DNA from: [Mycobacterium] vasticus
GTDB lineage: Bacteria > Actinomycetota > Actinomycetes > Mycobacteriales > Mycobacteriaceae
Direction: 5' to 3'
DNA length: 64,000 bases
Assembly (NCBI RefSeq): GCF_020181595.1
Contig: NZ_CP084028.1
Coordinates: 2,370,398 to 2,434,397, forward strand
Shown: in pieces, positions 1 through 10,971 of the stretch
How the letters are laid out: the number at the start of each line of letters is the position of its first letter
How positions within the stretch are numbered: the first letter of the stretch is position 1
Made by a program: the position numbers and the translations under genes
Notes under the pieces: model-generated
The model's database searches: none
What the model was told of the DNA's origin: nothing
What the model saw: the letters and a program-made list of their open reading frames with translations, nothing else

Positions 1-834
1 CACATACCCATCAGCAGCAGCATCAAAAGTCTTACACTGCCCGTCCGGGGCCAACGTCCCCCACCGCGACGTCGCAATGCTGTTCTGCGGGGTCAGAATC
101 AAGTTCACCCCGGCCGCCAACGCCTGATCCGACTCCCGGCGCCGCAAACTCGCACACGCCAGATGAATCGACACCAACGACGACGAACACGCCGTATCCA
201 CCATCATCGCCGGACCATGCACACCCAAGAAATACGACAACCGCCCCGCCGCAAAATTAGGAGCATTACCGAAAGCCAGGTAGGGGTCGGTGTCGCGCAC
301 CCCGAGCAGCTCGGTGGCGATCAGTGCGTAGTCGTTGGTGGTCAGGCCGACGAAAACACCGGTCTGGGTACCCCGAATAGCCTCGCGGGTGATCCCGGCG
401 TTCTCCAACGCCTCCCAGGCCACCTCCATCAGCAACCGCTGCTGAGGATCCATCGCATCGGCCTCGCGCGGCGAAATACCAAAGAACTCCGCATCGAATT
501 CGTCTGGCTGCCACGAGGTGAGGAATCCCCCTTCGCCGCTGGCGATCGTGCCGGGTGCGGTGTGGTCCGCCGAATAGAACGCATCGGCATCCCACCGATC
601 CGCCGGCACCCGAACAATGCCCGAACCCTCATCGCACAACAACTGCCAAAATGCCGCCGGCCCATCAACACCACCGGGAAGGCGACAACCCATACCCACC
701 ACCGCGATCGGCTCGGTATCACCGGCCTCAGCAACCGCCAAACGCTCGGTCAGATCATCGATCTTGCGCAGCGCATCAGCAAAAATCGCCCGACGATCCG
801 GCCCCCCAGCCGGCGCAGCAGTCTTCTCGCTCAA
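1..834 (-). CDS. Modular type I PKS, third in the locus (5' part only, PpsC-like N-terminus)
   Basis: The reading frame is open from a TTG at 832-834 to the window edge, giving about 278 residues of a protein that continues to the left. It has an N-terminal docking helix (around residues 13-38, IDDLTERLAV), then the first half of a ketosynthase starting at EPIAVVGMGC. The active-site cysteine lies in [10 protein letters not shown] near residue 216. The start codon overlaps the stop of the preceding PKS gene as TTGA, so translation is probably coupled. From memory the N-terminus resembles M. tuberculosis PpsC, which also follows a PpsB-type end. The module content beyond the KS is not visible. 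The sequence is nearly the same as the start of the PKS at 5614-10971. Confidence 0.9.
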   Translation of the reverse strand, partial: MSEKTAAPAGGPDRRAIFADALRKIDDLTERLAVAEAGDTEPIAVVGMGCRLPGGVDGPAAFWQLLCDEGSGIVRVPADRWDADAFYSADHTAPGTIASGEGGFLTSWQPDEFDAEFFGISPREADAMDPQQRLLMEVAWEALENAGITREAIRGTQTGVFVGLTTNDYALIATELLGVRDTDPYLAFGNAPNFAAGRLSYFLGVHGPAMMVDTACSSSLVSIHLACASLRRRESDQALAAGVNLILTPQNSIATSRWGTLAPDGQCKTFDAAADGYV

Positions 835-870
835 CTCAACCTCTCCGAAAGCTGCGCGAGCAGCTCGTCA
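1..870. repeat. Direct repeat, left copy (PKS 3' end plus next PKS 5' end)
   Basis: This block matches 10138-11007 at a constant offset of 10137. It covers the last 13 codons of one PKS gene, the TTGA stop/start overlap and the N-terminal KS of the next. Similarity is very high at 1-260 and 575-870 and lower in between. It ends abruptly at 870, after which the copies share nothing. The left limit is the window edge. Confidence 0.85.
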
Positions 871-3800
871 TCGCTCATGTCGTCGTAGGCGTCGCCGTCC
901 TGCTCGGCGGCCTCTGCCACCTCGGGCAGGATGCTCGCCAGGTATTCGGTCAGCGCCTCGACGGTCGGGTAGTCGAATACGACTGCGGCCGGCAGGGTTT
1001 CGCCGAGACTGTCCGACAGGGCGCGCTGCAGCGTGACGCTCATCAGCGAATCCATGCCGGAGGCGAAGAAGCCGGCGGTCGGGTCCAGCGCATGCCGCGA
1101 CGCCAGACCCATCGCGGCGACGACCTGTGAGATGACGTGGTCACGCAGCATCTCGTGGCGCTGTTCGGGTTCGGCGTCGGCCAGCGCCCGCCGGAATTCG
1201 GTGGCGACCGGCGCCGATCCGCCGGCCGGCGCGGGGGCGGCCAGCAGGTCGTCGACGATGCGCAGCGCCGCGCGGGTGCGGTAGGCGGTGGCCAGCCGCG
1301 GCCAGTCGGCCGCGACGACGGTGTGCCGCACGGCATTGTGGGCACCGATCACCAGTGGAAGCGCCCCGATCGCGACCTTGTCCTCCATCGGCAGCAGCCC
1401 GGACTCCGCGGTGACCTGACGTTCCGCCTCGGACTGGGTGTCGTCCAACGATTTCCACAGACCCCAGTTGATCGCGGTGGCCGGTAGTCCGGCTGCCCGG
1501 CGAGCGTAGGCGAAGGTGTCCAGGAAGGTGGTGGTGGCCGTGTAGTGCGCCAGCCACCGCGATCCGGTCAGGCCGGAGATGGACGAGAACAGCACGAAGT
1601 GACGCACCGGGTGGCGCAGTGACAGCTTGTGCAGCACTGCCACCACGTCGAGCTTCGGCCGGAACATGGCGGTGACGTCGTCATCGGTCATGTCGCGCAA
1701 CGTGATCGGTCCACCGGCGAAGGCCGCAACGTGGATGCCGGCCAGCGGCGGGAGGTCCTTGCCGAACCGGTCGAAGAGTGCGCTCATCGCGGCCTCGTCA
1801 GCGGCGTCCGCGGCAGCGGTGACCAAAGTCGTTCCGGTCGAGGACAACTCGGCCGACAACGCATCCAGGCGGGTGCCGGGCTGCCGCGACACCGCGACGA
1901 TGGTCTTCGCCCCGTTGCCGGCCAGTTCTCGAATCAACTGCGGGCCGATGTTGCCGGTGGCTCCGATCACCAGATGGCAGGTGCCCGGGTCGAATTCGGC
2001 CGGCGCGGCAGCTCCGCTGGGACGGCCGCCCCGCAGGCGCGGGACGCGCCGGACCCCGGCCCGGTAGACGATCTGGTCCTCGTTGTCGCCTGCGCCGGCC
2101 TCGGCCCGAAGGTATCCGGCCACCAGTGCCGCCGGAACCGACTCGTCGACGTCGATGACCGCGCCCCAGATCTCGGGGTGTTCCAGAGCCAGCGTGCGGC
2201 CCAGGCCCCACAGTACGGCGTGCGCGGGGTTGGCCCGGTCGCCGTCGCCGACGGGCTGGGCGTTGCGCGTCAGCAGATACAGCTTGGCCCCAGACCCTGA
2301 AGCCGACTGGTTCGCCATGGCCGCGACCAGTCGCCGCGCGGTGTTGAACGCGTCATACGCCGGCGCCGCAGTCAGGTCCGCGGCGGCCGCCGCCGGCGCG
2401 TACAGCACATGGGTGGCCGCGGACAGCGCCGCGGACAAAGCCGCCCGGTCGGCACCGTCGGCCAGCGCGGAGGCGGCCAACGTGGTCACCGTGCCGTCGA
2501 GTTCTGCGGCCACGGCGTCGTCGCCGACCACCAGCCAGGACAGTTCCGCGGCGTTGTCCACGCCCTCGGCTTCGGCGGCCGGCCAACTCAGCTCGCACCA
2601 CCATTCCGGGGGCACCGAACCGGCGTTGCCCACGGCCTGTTGGACACCATCGCCGACCGGACCGCCAGCGCTGCGGATCGACGCGGTCTCGATCCAGTAC
2701 CGGCTGTGCTGCCACGGGGTGCTGGGCAGCACCGGGTGCGGTTCCGGCGGGTGCGGCGTCTGCGGGGGCTGTGTGGTGTGCGTGCGGTTGAGGTTCGTGT
2801 GGAAGCTCAGTGCGTCGTCGCCGTTGCGTACCAGGGTTCCGACGCTGTGGTGGTGGCCGCCGAACGCCTCGCAGGTGTCGGCGATCGCGTGGGTCAGGAT
2901 CGGGTGCGCGCTGACCTCGACGAAGGTGGTGTGTTCGCCACCGGCCGCGGTCACGGCCTGCGTCAGCAACGCGGGCTTGCGAACGTTGTCCGCCCAGTAG
3001 TCGGCGTCCAGCAGCGGCAGGCCGCCGGCCGGCATCGCCGACTCGGTCACCGTGGAATAGAACGGAATCGTGGCGACCTCGGGCGTCAGGCCCTCCAGAG
3101 CGGTCCGCAGGTCGGCCAGGATCGGATCCATGAACGCGGTGTGCGAAGCCACCTCCATGTTGACCCGGCGCGCGAACTTGTTCTCGGCGCTCACCTTCGC
3201 GATCAGTGCGTCGACCGGTGCCACCGCGCCGGCCACCACCGTCTGCTTCGGCGAAAGGTAGCCCGCCACAGCAACATCGGGGTAGTCGGCCAGCAGTGCC
3301 TCGGTGGCGTCTGTGTCCAGGTTCAGCAGTGCCACCGCACCCTGTCCAGCCTGCTGGGACATCAGCCGAGACCGGGCGGCGATCACCCGGAAACCGTCGG
3401 CCGTGCTCAGCGCACCGGCGACGACGGCTGCGGTCACCTCACCCATGGAGTGACCGATCACCGCGTCGGGGTGCACGCCGTAGGACCGCCACAGTTCGGT
3501 CAGGGCCAGCTGGAGTCCCATCAGGACGGGCTGCACCGCAGCGTCGCCGCTGATCGCCTCGCCGCCCGAGATCACCTGCCACAGCGAGAATCCGACGTGT
3601 TCGACGAAGGTGGGCTCGAGCACGGCCAGCGCTCGCGCGAAAGCCGGTTCGTCGGTGAGCAGTTGGCGGCCCATGCCGGCCCAGTGCGAGCCTTGCCCGG
3701 AGTAGACGAACACCGTGCCGGGCCCGCAGGGCCCGTCGTGCGGGCCGACGACGCCGTATCCCGAGCCGTCGGCCGAGTTGCCGGCGGCCAGTGCCTCCAG

Positions 3801-5594
3801 GCCACGGATGGCCTGGGCGCGGTCGCGGGCGCAGACCGTGCCGAACTGAGCCTGCCGGGCGCGGTGATGGTTGAGGGTGTGTGCGACGTCAGGCAGGTCC
3901 ACGCCCGCGCCGAGGCCATCGAGCCAGCCGGCCAGATCCTGCGCGGTAGCCGCGATCCGCTCCGGATTCCGGCCGGCCACCACCAGCGTGGTGATCGCCG
4001 GGTCCGCCTCACGCGCCGAGACCTTGGCGGGCGGAGCCTGCTCGATGACCACATGGGCGTTGGTCCCGCCGAATCCGAATGAGGAGATACCGGCCCGGCG
4101 CGGATGGTCGGTGGACGGCCAGTTCTGCTGTTCGGCAACGACCTTCAGACGCATCTGATCGAACGTGATGTGCGGGTTCGGAGTGTTGAAGTGCAGGTTG
4201 CGCGGAATCTGCCCGCGCTGCACCGCCAGCACCGACTTGATGAAGCCGACCATGCCGGCGGCCGCCTCCAGGTGACCCATGTTCGACTTGGCGGCGCCCA
4301 GCAGCAGGGGTGCGTCGGCGGGACGCCCGCGGCCCAGCACGGTACCCAGCGCCCGGGCCTCGATCGGGTCGCCGAGCAACGTTCCGGTGCCGTGGGTTTC
4401 GACGTAGTCGACTTCGTGCGGCGCGATGCCTGCGTCGGCGTAGGCCGAACGCAGCACCGCCATCTGTGCCGCGGGGTTGGGCGCCAGCAGGCCGTTGGAG
4501 TGGCCGTCCTGGTTGATCGCCGAACCGCGGACCACGGCCAGCACCCGGTCACCGTCCCGGCGGGCGTCGGAAAGGCGCTTGAGCACCACCACACCGCAGC
4601 CCTCACCGCGGACGAATCCGTCCGCGGCGGCGTCGAAGGCGTGGCAGGCGCCGGTCGTAGAAAGGGCGCCGCTCTGGTCGAAGCCGCGGAACACCGCCGG
4701 CGACATCAGCAGGTTCACCCCGCCGGCGATGGCGGTCTCGACCTCACCGGTACGCAGGCTGCGGCAGGCCAGGTGCAGGGCCACCAGCGATGACGAGCAC
4801 GCGGTGTCCACCGTGACCGATGGGCCGCGCAGGTCCAGGAAGTAGGACAGCCGGTTGGCGATGATGCTCAGTGCACCACCGGCATTGCTCCAGGCGTCGA
4901 CGGTGCTCAGATCAGACGACGCATGCAGGCCGTATTCGGTGATGCTGGCCCCGACGAACACCCCGGTCTGCGAGCGCCGCAGCGAGGTGGCCGGAATTCC
5001 GGCGTGCTCCAACGCTTCCCACGCCACCTCGAGCAGCAGGCGCTGCTGCGGATCCATCTTGACCGCTTCGCGGCTGGAGATGTCGAAGAAGTCCGCATCG
5101 AAAGCGGCGATGTCGGTCAGAAACGAGCCCCAGCGGGTGGTGCGGGCGATCTCAGCCGAGCCATCGTCGAACGGCGCCCAACGGTCCTCGGGAACCTCGG
5201 TGACCGCGTTGCCGCCGTCGATCAGGAACTGCCACAACGCTTCCGGCGAATTGATGTCGGCCGGGAATCGACAACCCAGGCCGATCACCGCGATCGGCTC
5301 GTCGGTACCCAGCCGGCCGGGCTCGGATGCCGAGTCGTCGTCGGCGGCTTCGGGCTCGAGCAGGAATCGGGCCAGCTCCGCCACCGATGGGTGCTGCCAG
5401 AGCTCGACCGGAGAGATCTTGCGGCCCAGCAGTTCTGACAATTCACCACAGAGCACGACGGCGTCGCGCGAACCGACTCCGAGATCGTTCAACGAGGCGC
5501 TGAAATCGATGTCTTCGAGGTTGCAGCCGATGTTGGTGACCAGGTAGTCGGCCAGCCAGTGGCGCAGTGCTTCTTCGTCAAATGCTGCGGTCAT
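831..5594 (-). CDS. Modular type I PKS: ACP-KS-AT-KR-ACP (PpsA-like front, PpsB-like back)
   Basis: The protein has 1587 residues and an ATG start. Domains in order: an N-terminal carrier domain (8-80, phosphopantetheine Ser42 in GVGSRD); KS (about 100-520, Cys266, His401, His441); AT (about 627-920, Ser716 in GHSMGE, VASH near 815-818); a ketoreductase with its structural half (about 990-1400, GATGNIG near 1211); and a C-terminal ACP (Ser1516 in GMDSLM). A leading ACP is the PpsA arrangement, in which a FadD-type ligase loads an acyl starter. From memory the KR-ACP half, including the [12 protein letters not shown] tail, is closest to PpsB. The KR keeps Ser and Tyr (Y1351) but has Thr1355 where Asn is usual in YxxxN. 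AT specificity is unclear: the SH of the methylmalonyl signature combined with MDPIL typical of malonyl enzymes. Likely role: chain extension for a phthiocerol-like or related wax lipid. Confidence 0.9.
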   Translation of the reverse strand: MTAAFDEEALRHWLADYLVTNIGCNLEDIDFSASLNDLGVGSRDAVVLCGELSELLGRKISPVELWQHPSVAELARFLLEPEAADDDSASEPGRLGTDEPIAVIGLGCRFPADINSPEALWQFLIDGGNAVTEVPEDRWAPFDDGSAEIARTTRWGSFLTDIAAFDADFFDISSREAVKMDPQQRLLLEVAWEALEHAGIPATSLRRSQTGVFVGASITEYGLHASSDLSTVDAWSNAGGALSIIANRLSYFLDLRGPSVTVDTACSSSLVALHLACRSLRTGEVETAIAGGVNLLMSPAVFRGFDQSGALSTTGACHAFDAAADGFVRGEGCGVVVLKRLSDARRDGDRVLAVVRGSAINQDGHSNGLLAPNPAAQMAVLRSAYADAGIAPHEVDYVETHGTGTLLGDPIEARALGTVLGRGRPADAPLLLGAAKSNMGHLEAAAGMVGFIKSVLAVQRGQIPRNLHFNTPNPHITFDQMRLKVVAEQQNWPSTDHPRRAGISSFGFGGTNAHVVIEQAPPAKVSAREADPAITTLVVAGRNPERIAATAQDLAGWLDGLGAGVDLPDVAHTLNHHRARQAQFGTVCARDRAQAIRGLEALAAGNSADGSGYGVVGPHDGPCGPGTVFVYSGQGSHWAGMGRQLLTDEPAFARALAVLEPTFVEHVGFSLWQVISGGEAISGDAAVQPVLMGLQLALTELWRSYGVHPDAVIGHSMGEVTAAVVAGALSTADGFRVIAARSRLMSQQAGQGAVALLNLDTDATEALLADYPDVAVAGYLSPKQTVVAGAVAPVDALIAKVSAENKFARRVNMEVASHTAFMDPILADLRTALEGLTPEVATIPFYSTVTESAMPAGGLPLLDADYWADNVRKPALLTQAVTAAGGEHTTFVEVSAHPILTHAIADTCEAFGGHHHSVGTLVRNGDDALSFHTNLNRTHTTQPPQTPHPPEPHPVLPSTPWQHSRYWIETASIRSAGGPVGDGVQQAVGNAGSVPPEWWCELSWPAAEAEGVDNAAELSWLVVGDDAVAAELDGTVTTLAASALADGADRAALSAALSAATHVLYAPAAAAADLTAAPAYDAFNTARRLVAAMANQSASGSGAKLYLLTRNAQPVGDGDRANPAHAVLWGLGRTLALEHPEIWGAVIDVDESVPAALVAGYLRAEAGAGDNEDQIVYRAGVRRVPRLRGGRPSGAAAPAEFDPGTCHLVIGATGNIGPQLIRELAGNGAKTIVAVSRQPGTRLDALSAELSSTGTTLVTAAADAADEAAMSALFDRFGKDLPPLAGIHVAAFAGGPITLRDMTDDDVTAMFRPKLDVVAVLHKLSLRHPVRHFVLFSSISGLTGSRWLAHYTATTTFLDTFAYARRAAGLPATAINWGLWKSLDDTQSEAERQVTAESGLLPMEDKVAIGALPLVIGAHNAVRHTVVAADWPRLATAYRTRAALRIVDDLLAAPAPAGGSAPVATEFRRALADAEPEQRHEMLRDHVISQVVAAMGLASRHALDPTAGFFASGMDSLMSVTLQRALSDSLGETLPAAVVFDYPTVEALTEYLASILPEVAEAAEQDGDAYDDMSDDELLAQLSERLS

Positions 5595-5596
5595 GC

Positions 5597-5613
5597 TGGG
5601 AACTCAATTCCCA
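5597..5613 (-). other. Inverted repeat filling the gap between two PKS genes
   Basis: TGGGAA, five bases, then TTCCCA form a perfect 6-bp stem. It occupies nearly the whole 19-base space between the TAG of the upstream PKS (5614-5616) and the ATG of the next (5592-5594). No good Shine-Dalgarno sequence is left outside it, so the hairpin could tune translation of the second protein. That role is inference. Confidence 0.5.
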
Positions 5614-8600
5614 CTAGATTCCGTCCCATCCGGCCGAGGCCGATTCCACGCTGTCGAACAGCTCATTCAAAACACTGTCGGCGGACTCGGACGCCTGCCC
5701 GTTGGCTGCGGCCGACCCGTCGACGGAAGCGCCCTCGGGCAGCAGCTTGCCGGTGAGGTGCGCCGCCAACGCTGCCGTCGTCGGGTGGTTCCACAGCATC
5801 GTCGCCGACAGCTCCAACCCGACGAGCTGTTCGATGTCGCGCCGGACTGCCATCGCCATCACCGAGTTCAGTCCCATTTCGGCGAATGGACGGTCCAGCT
5901 GCAGTTCGGCCTCCGGCATGCGAAGTTCGTGGGCCAGGATGCTGCGCAACCCGATTTCCAGCTCGCTGAGTATCTCATCGGGAGCCAACTGAGCCCAGTC
6001 GCGGGAGGGTCCGGCGGCGATACCGTCCGCAGCACCGGGCTCGCCTTCCCTGGGCAGCGGCACCATCACGGCCTGGGCGACGTCGTAGTGCTCGACGTGA
6101 TCCCAGGCGGCGAAGGCCTCTGCCGGGGTGATCGCCCGCGAGCCCATCCGCTCCAGTTCGTGCAGCACGACGTGGGCTTCGGCACCGAATCCGAGGCCCT
6201 TCCAGGCCACCCAGTCCAGGCTGACGCTGTGACAGCCCCGCTGGTGGCGGGCGCGGGCCAGACCGTCCAGGTAGGCGTTCGCGCTGGCGTAGGCGCCCTG
6301 GCCGGGCACGCCGAACACCGCGCCGGCGGCGGCGGTCATAAAGTAGAACTCCAGGCTGCCGGGCGGGAACAGTTCGTGCAGCACCTGGGCTCCGGCGACC
6401 TTCGGCCACATGGTGTCCCGCAGCCGCTCATCGTCGAACTCGGTCAGCAGCTGGCCCTCGGTGATGCCGGCGGCGTGGATGATGCCGCGGATCTGCGGGG
6501 AGCCCGCGTCGTCGCGACGGGCGATGAGTTCGGCGACCGCATCGCGGGAGCCGATGTCCAGCGCGGCCAGTTCGACGCTGACGCCGCGGCGCTCCAGTGC
6601 CCGGATCGCGGTGATCTTCTGCCGGACACCGGCGTCAAGGGTCGCGGCGTCCCAGTCGCGCCGCGGCGGCAGGCCGGTGCGGCCGGCGAGCACCAGGCGG
6701 CGGGCACCACGGTCGACGAGCCACCCGGCCATCAGCAGACCCAGGGCGCCCATGCCGCCGGTGACGAGGTAGGCGCTGTCGGGCTGGCAGACCATCGGTT
6801 CGCGGTCCGGCGGGCCGGACAGCGGGGTGAACGCGGTGGTGAGGAACGTTCCGTCGCGCAGGACCAGGATGGTTTTCGCCGGGGTGCGCAGCACACCTGA
6901 CAGGGCTGCGGCATTAGCGGCCAAGTCCGCCGTGTTGTCGCTGGGCAGGTCGATGAGCCCACCGCAGAGCTGGGGCTGCTCGGCCCGGATCACGCCGGCC
7001 ATGCCCCACAGGCTGCTTTGGCGCACCGCGGCGTCCGACGCCGCCTCATGCACCCCCTGGGTGATGATCCACAGCGCCGGCGGGTGGTCGTCGCGCTCGG
7101 CGAGTTGGGTGACCAGGTCGGCCACTTCGCGAGCCAGCCTGCTGGTGGCGTCCAGGTCGCTCTCGCCCGCGCGGTCCGCGTCGGCCACGTAGAGCACGGT
7201 CTGAGCCTGGGCGATGTCGACGTCGCGGTGACCGGCTGCGACCAGCCCGTCACGCAGTGCCTCGGCGGCGGCGCCGTCACCGACGACGGTGAGCGTGCCC
7301 GGCTGGTCCGGGTTTTCGGGTGCGGCGTCCCAGGGCTGCCAGTCGATGGCGTGAGCGATCGACGTCGGGTCGTCGGTGGGGGCGGCGGTGCCCAGTGCGG
7401 TGTAGCGCAGTCCGCGGATGTCGACGCAGCGCGTGCCGTCGGCGGTCGTCACGGCGATGTCGATGACGAGTTCGTTCTCGCCGCCGTCCCGGCGGTGCAC
7501 GACGACTCCGGCCCGGTTGTCTGCGGGCGGCTCCCCGAGGCGGATGCTGCCGATCGCGGCGGGCACCATCAGCTCGGGGTTGTCGCGGTCGACCAGTCGC
7601 GCGATGTGCAGTGCGGCGTCCAGGAGTGCGGCGGTGGCCGATCGGTCGGTGCCCGCGGCCAGCTCTATGTCGGCCAGCAGCTCCGCCTGGGTTGTCCGCC
7701 CCGAGCTCAGCGACCAGTCGAAGGGGCGTCCCTCGCTGCCCCAGGTCAGCCACAGCGAGGTGACCGCTTCGTCGTCGAAGTGTGTTCCGGCGTGGCCGTT
7801 CTTGCGGGTTGCGCCCTCACCGAACGAGTCGATGTCGCCGGCCGCGGCGATGCGGGCGCTGAGGTGTCTGATCCAGCGCGCGTCGTCGCCGCCGGAGTTC
7901 GAGGAGACTGCCCTCGAGGAGATGGCGATGGATTCGGCGTCGGCGACCACCTGGACGGACCGCGGCCGGTCGACGATGATCGGGTGCTCGAAGCGGATGT
8001 CGCTGACGCCCGGGCGGCCGCACACCTCGATGGCGGCGTCGGACAGGGTTTTCAGCAGCACCGACGCCGGCACCAGTTCGACGCCGTTGTTGCGGTGGCC
8101 GCCCGGGTAGGGCTTGGTCTCCGGCGAGAGTCGCGCCTGCCACAGGTGGACGGTGGGGGTGCTGCCGATCTTGATGTGCGTTCCCAGCAGCACTCCGGTC
8201 CGGGGCGCGGATTCGGCTGCGGTAACCGCATTTTCGGTGTTGAGCCAGTGGTGGGTGTGCCGCCACGGGGTGGCCGGGAGCACCGGGTAGCTGCCCGACG
8301 GGTGCGGCAGGTCGCGGGGACTGACCGGGTGCGCCGCGTTGAGGTGTTCGTGGAAGACGACGGTGTCGTCGCAGTCGCGCACCAGCGTGGCCACGCTGCA
8401 GTGCGCGACGGCTTCCAGGTTCTCGTCGATGGTGTGGGTCAGAATCGGGTGCGGGCTGATCTCGATGAAGGTCCCGTACGCCTCTGCCGCTTTGGTGATG
8501 GCCTGGCTGACCAGTGCCGGACGGCGCACATTGTCAGCCCAGTACTGCGCATCGAGCACCGGTGTGGGCCCAGCCGGATCAACCGTGGTGGAGATGAACG

Positions 8601-10971
8601 GAATCTGTGGCACCGAAGGCACCAGATCCGCCAACGCCCCACGCAGTTCATCAAGGATCGGATCCATGAACGCCGTATGCGAAGCGACCTCCATATTGAC
8701 CCGCCGAGCAAACAACTCCTGACCGGCCACCGCGGCAATCACCGCATCCACGCCATCGGGCGAACCAGCCACCACCGTCTGCCGCGGCGACAAGAACCCC
8801 GCCACCTCAACACCCGGGTAACCCGCCAACAACTCCCGCGTCGCCTGCGAATCCAACTCCAACAAGGCCACCGCACCCTGCCCGGCCTGACGCGACATCA
8901 ACGACGACCGCACCGCGATCAAACCCAAACCCTGCTCGACCGTCAGCGCCCCGGCCACCACCGCCGCAGACACCTCCCCCATCGAATGCCCGATCACCGC
9001 ATCCGGAACAACCCCATAAGAACGCCACAACGCAGCCAACGCCAACTGCAACCCCATGATCACCGGCTGCACCTGAGCATCACCGGAAATCTCGGCACCC
9101 TGCTCAATCACCTCACGCAGCGAAAAACCCACCCGCTGGGCAAAAACCGGCTCCAACTCATCAACCGCAGCAGCAAACACCGGCTCATCAGCCAACAACC
9201 GACGACCCATACCCACCCAATGCGAACCCTGACCCGAAAACACGAACACCGTGCCTCGGCCCGGCAGCACCGCAGCGGGTTCCACCACGCCCGGCGCGGA
9301 TTCACCGGCGGCCAACGCGGTAAGTCCGGCGATGGCCTGTTCGCGATCGCGGGCCGCGACGGTGGCGAATTTCTGATGCCGGGTGCGGTGGTGGTTGAGC
9401 GCGTGGGCGATGTCGCCCAAGGTCGCCTCGGCGCCGTCGGTCTGCATCCACGCCGCCAGCGCACCCGCGGTGGCCGCGATCCGCGCCGGAGACTTACCCG
9501 ACACCAGCAAGGTGCTCACCACCGGCTCCGGAAGAACCTCAGCCGCAACCGCTTCGGTGACCGGGGCCTGCTCGACGATCACATGCGCATTGGTGCCCGA
9601 CACCCCGAACGAGGACACCCCCGCCCGACGCGGACGCGACACCGCAGGCCAGTCCATCGACTGCCCGGCGACCACGAAATTCCAAGCTCCGACACCGGCG
9701 TTGGGGGTCAGTTGCGAGAAGTTCAGGTGCCGCGGGATGAACCCGTGCTGCACCGACAACACCGTCTTGATGAAACCCGCCACACCGGAAGCAGATTCCA
9801 GGTGACCCAGATTGGTCTTCACCGAACCCAACACCAACGGCGCCGAGCCGCCCCGCTCACCGAACACCGCCGCCAGCGCATCCAACTCAATCGGATCACC
9901 CAACGCCGTCCCGGTACCGTGCGCCTCGACATAGTCGACATCGCCCGGCTCCAACCGGGCCGACGCCAACGCCGCCCGCACCACCTTCTGCTGCGCCGGA
10001 CCCGACGGCACCGTCTGACCCGACGACGGCCCATCCTGATTCACCGCCGAACCCGACACCACCGCCAGAACCCGATCACCATCACGCTGGGCATCCGACA
10101 AACGCTTGAGCACCACCACCCCAGCGCCTTCGCCGCGGACGTAGCCGTCGGCACCGGCATCAAATGTCTTGCACTGCCCGTCCGGGGCCAACATCCCCCA
10201 CCGCGACGTCGCAATGCTGTTCTGCGGGGTCAACATCAGGTTCACCCCGGCCGCCAACGCCTGATCCGACTCCCGGCGCCGCAAACTCGCACACGCCAGA
10301 TGAATCGACACCAACGACGACGAACACGCCGTATCCACCATCATCGCCGGACCATGCACACCCAGGAAATACGACAACCGCCCCGCCGCAAAATTAGGGG
10401 CATTGCCGAATGAAAGATAGGGGTCCGCGTCGCGCTGGCCGAGTGCCTCAACCGCGGCCAGTGCGTAGTCGTTGGTGGTCAGCCCGACGAATACACCGGT
10501 CTGAGTGCCCCGAATGGCGTCTTTGGTGATCCCGGCGTGCTCCAACGCCTCCCAGGCCACCTCCATGAGCAACCGCTGCTGAGGATCCATCGCATCGGCC
10601 TCACGCGGCGAAATACCAAAAAACTCCGCATCAAACTCAGCAGGCTGCCACGACGACAAAAACCCACCCTCACGCGAACAAATCGTCCCCGGCACCGAAT
10701 GATCCGACGAGAAAAACGCATCGGCATCCCACCGATCCGCCGGCACCCGAACAATGCCCGAACCCTCATCACACAACAACTGCCAAAAAGCCGCCGGCCC
10801 ATCAACGCCACCGGGAAGGCGACAACCCATACCCACCACCGCGATCGGCTCGGTATCACCGGCCTCAGCAACCGCCAAACGCTCGGTCAGATCATCGATC
10901 TTGCGCAGCGCATCAGCAAAAATCGCCCGACGATCCGGCCCCCCGGCCGGTGTAACACTCTTCTCGCTCAA
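5614..10971 (-). CDS. Modular type I PKS: KS-AT-DH-like-KR-ACP (PpsC-like front, PpsA-like back)
   Basis: The protein has 1785 residues and a TTG start. Order: docking helix (13-38); KS (about 42-470, Cys216, His351, His390); AT (about 573-860, Ser663 in GHSMGE, VASH ending at His765); a dehydratase-like double hotdog (about 927-1190, HRNNGVELVP from His959, and DAALH at 1118-1122); structural and catalytic KR halves (about 1205-1640, GGMGALG near 1405, Tyr1561, Asn1565); ACP (Ser1703 in GLNSVM); and a C-terminal tail. The serine expected in the KR active site is Ala1547 (MTAAAG), so reduction may be impaired. From memory the front resembles PpsC and the DH-KR-ACP part resembles PpsA. It lies directly after fadD although it lacks a loading ACP. 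Start and stop overlap a 15-codon ORF as TTGA. Confidence 0.9.
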   Translation of the reverse strand: MSEKSVTPAGGPDRRAIFADALRKIDDLTERLAVAEAGDTEPIAVVGMGCRLPGGVDGPAAFWQLLCDEGSGIVRVPADRWDADAFFSSDHSVPGTICSREGGFLSSWQPAEFDAEFFGISPREADAMDPQQRLLMEVAWEALEHAGITKDAIRGTQTGVFVGLTTNDYALAAVEALGQRDADPYLSFGNAPNFAAGRLSYFLGVHGPAMMVDTACSSSLVSIHLACASLRRRESDQALAAGVNLMLTPQNSIATSRWGMLAPDGQCKTFDAGADGYVRGEGAGVVVLKRLSDAQRDGDRVLAVVSGSAVNQDGPSSGQTVPSGPAQQKVVRAALASARLEPGDVDYVEAHGTGTALGDPIELDALAAVFGERGGSAPLVLGSVKTNLGHLESASGVAGFIKTVLSVQHGFIPRHLNFSQLTPNAGVGAWNFVVAGQSMDWPAVSRPRRAGVSSFGVSGTNAHVIVEQAPVTEAVAAEVLPEPVVSTLLVSGKSPARIAATAGALAAWMQTDGAEATLGDIAHALNHHRTRHQKFATVAARDREQAIAGLTALAAGESAPGVVEPAAVLPGRGTVFVFSGQGSHWVGMGRRLLADEPVFAAAVDELEPVFAQRVGFSLREVIEQGAEISGDAQVQPVIMGLQLALAALWRSYGVVPDAVIGHSMGEVSAAVVAGALTVEQGLGLIAVRSSLMSRQAGQGAVALLELDSQATRELLAGYPGVEVAGFLSPRQTVVAGSPDGVDAVIAAVAGQELFARRVNMEVASHTAFMDPILDELRGALADLVPSVPQIPFISTTVDPAGPTPVLDAQYWADNVRRPALVSQAITKAAEAYGTFIEISPHPILTHTIDENLEAVAHCSVATLVRDCDDTVVFHEHLNAAHPVSPRDLPHPSGSYPVLPATPWRHTHHWLNTENAVTAAESAPRTGVLLGTHIKIGSTPTVHLWQARLSPETKPYPGGHRNNGVELVPASVLLKTLSDAAIEVCGRPGVSDIRFEHPIIVDRPRSVQVVADAESIAISSRAVSSNSGGDDARWIRHLSARIAAAGDIDSFGEGATRKNGHAGTHFDDEAVTSLWLTWGSEGRPFDWSLSSGRTTQAELLADIELAAGTDRSATAALLDAALHIARLVDRDNPELMVPAAIGSIRLGEPPADNRAGVVVHRRDGGENELVIDIAVTTADGTRCVDIRGLRYTALGTAAPTDDPTSIAHAIDWQPWDAAPENPDQPGTLTVVGDGAAAEALRDGLVAAGHRDVDIAQAQTVLYVADADRAGESDLDATSRLAREVADLVTQLAERDDHPPALWIITQGVHEAASDAAVRQSSLWGMAGVIRAEQPQLCGGLIDLPSDNTADLAANAAALSGVLRTPAKTILVLRDGTFLTTAFTPLSGPPDREPMVCQPDSAYLVTGGMGALGLLMAGWLVDRGARRLVLAGRTGLPPRRDWDAATLDAGVRQKITAIRALERRGVSVELAALDIGSRDAVAELIARRDDAGSPQIRGIIHAAGITEGQLLTEFDDERLRDTMWPKVAGAQVLHELFPPGSLEFYFMTAAAGAVFGVPGQGAYASANAYLDGLARARHQRGCHSVSLDWVAWKGLGFGAEAHVVLHELERMGSRAITPAEAFAAWDHVEHYDVAQAVMVPLPREGEPGAADGIAAGPSRDWAQLAPDEILSELEIGLRSILAHELRMPEAELQLDRPFAEMGLNSVMAMAVRRDIEQLVGLELSATMLWNHPTTAALAAHLTGKLLPEGASVDGSAAANGQASESADSVLNELFDSVESASAGWDGI

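Noticed and set aside
7018..10413. A 1131-codon open frame on the plus strand opposite the first PKS gene
   Set aside because: Arg/His/Gly/Gln-rich translation without any family motif; it is the usual long antisense frame of a GC-rich gene.
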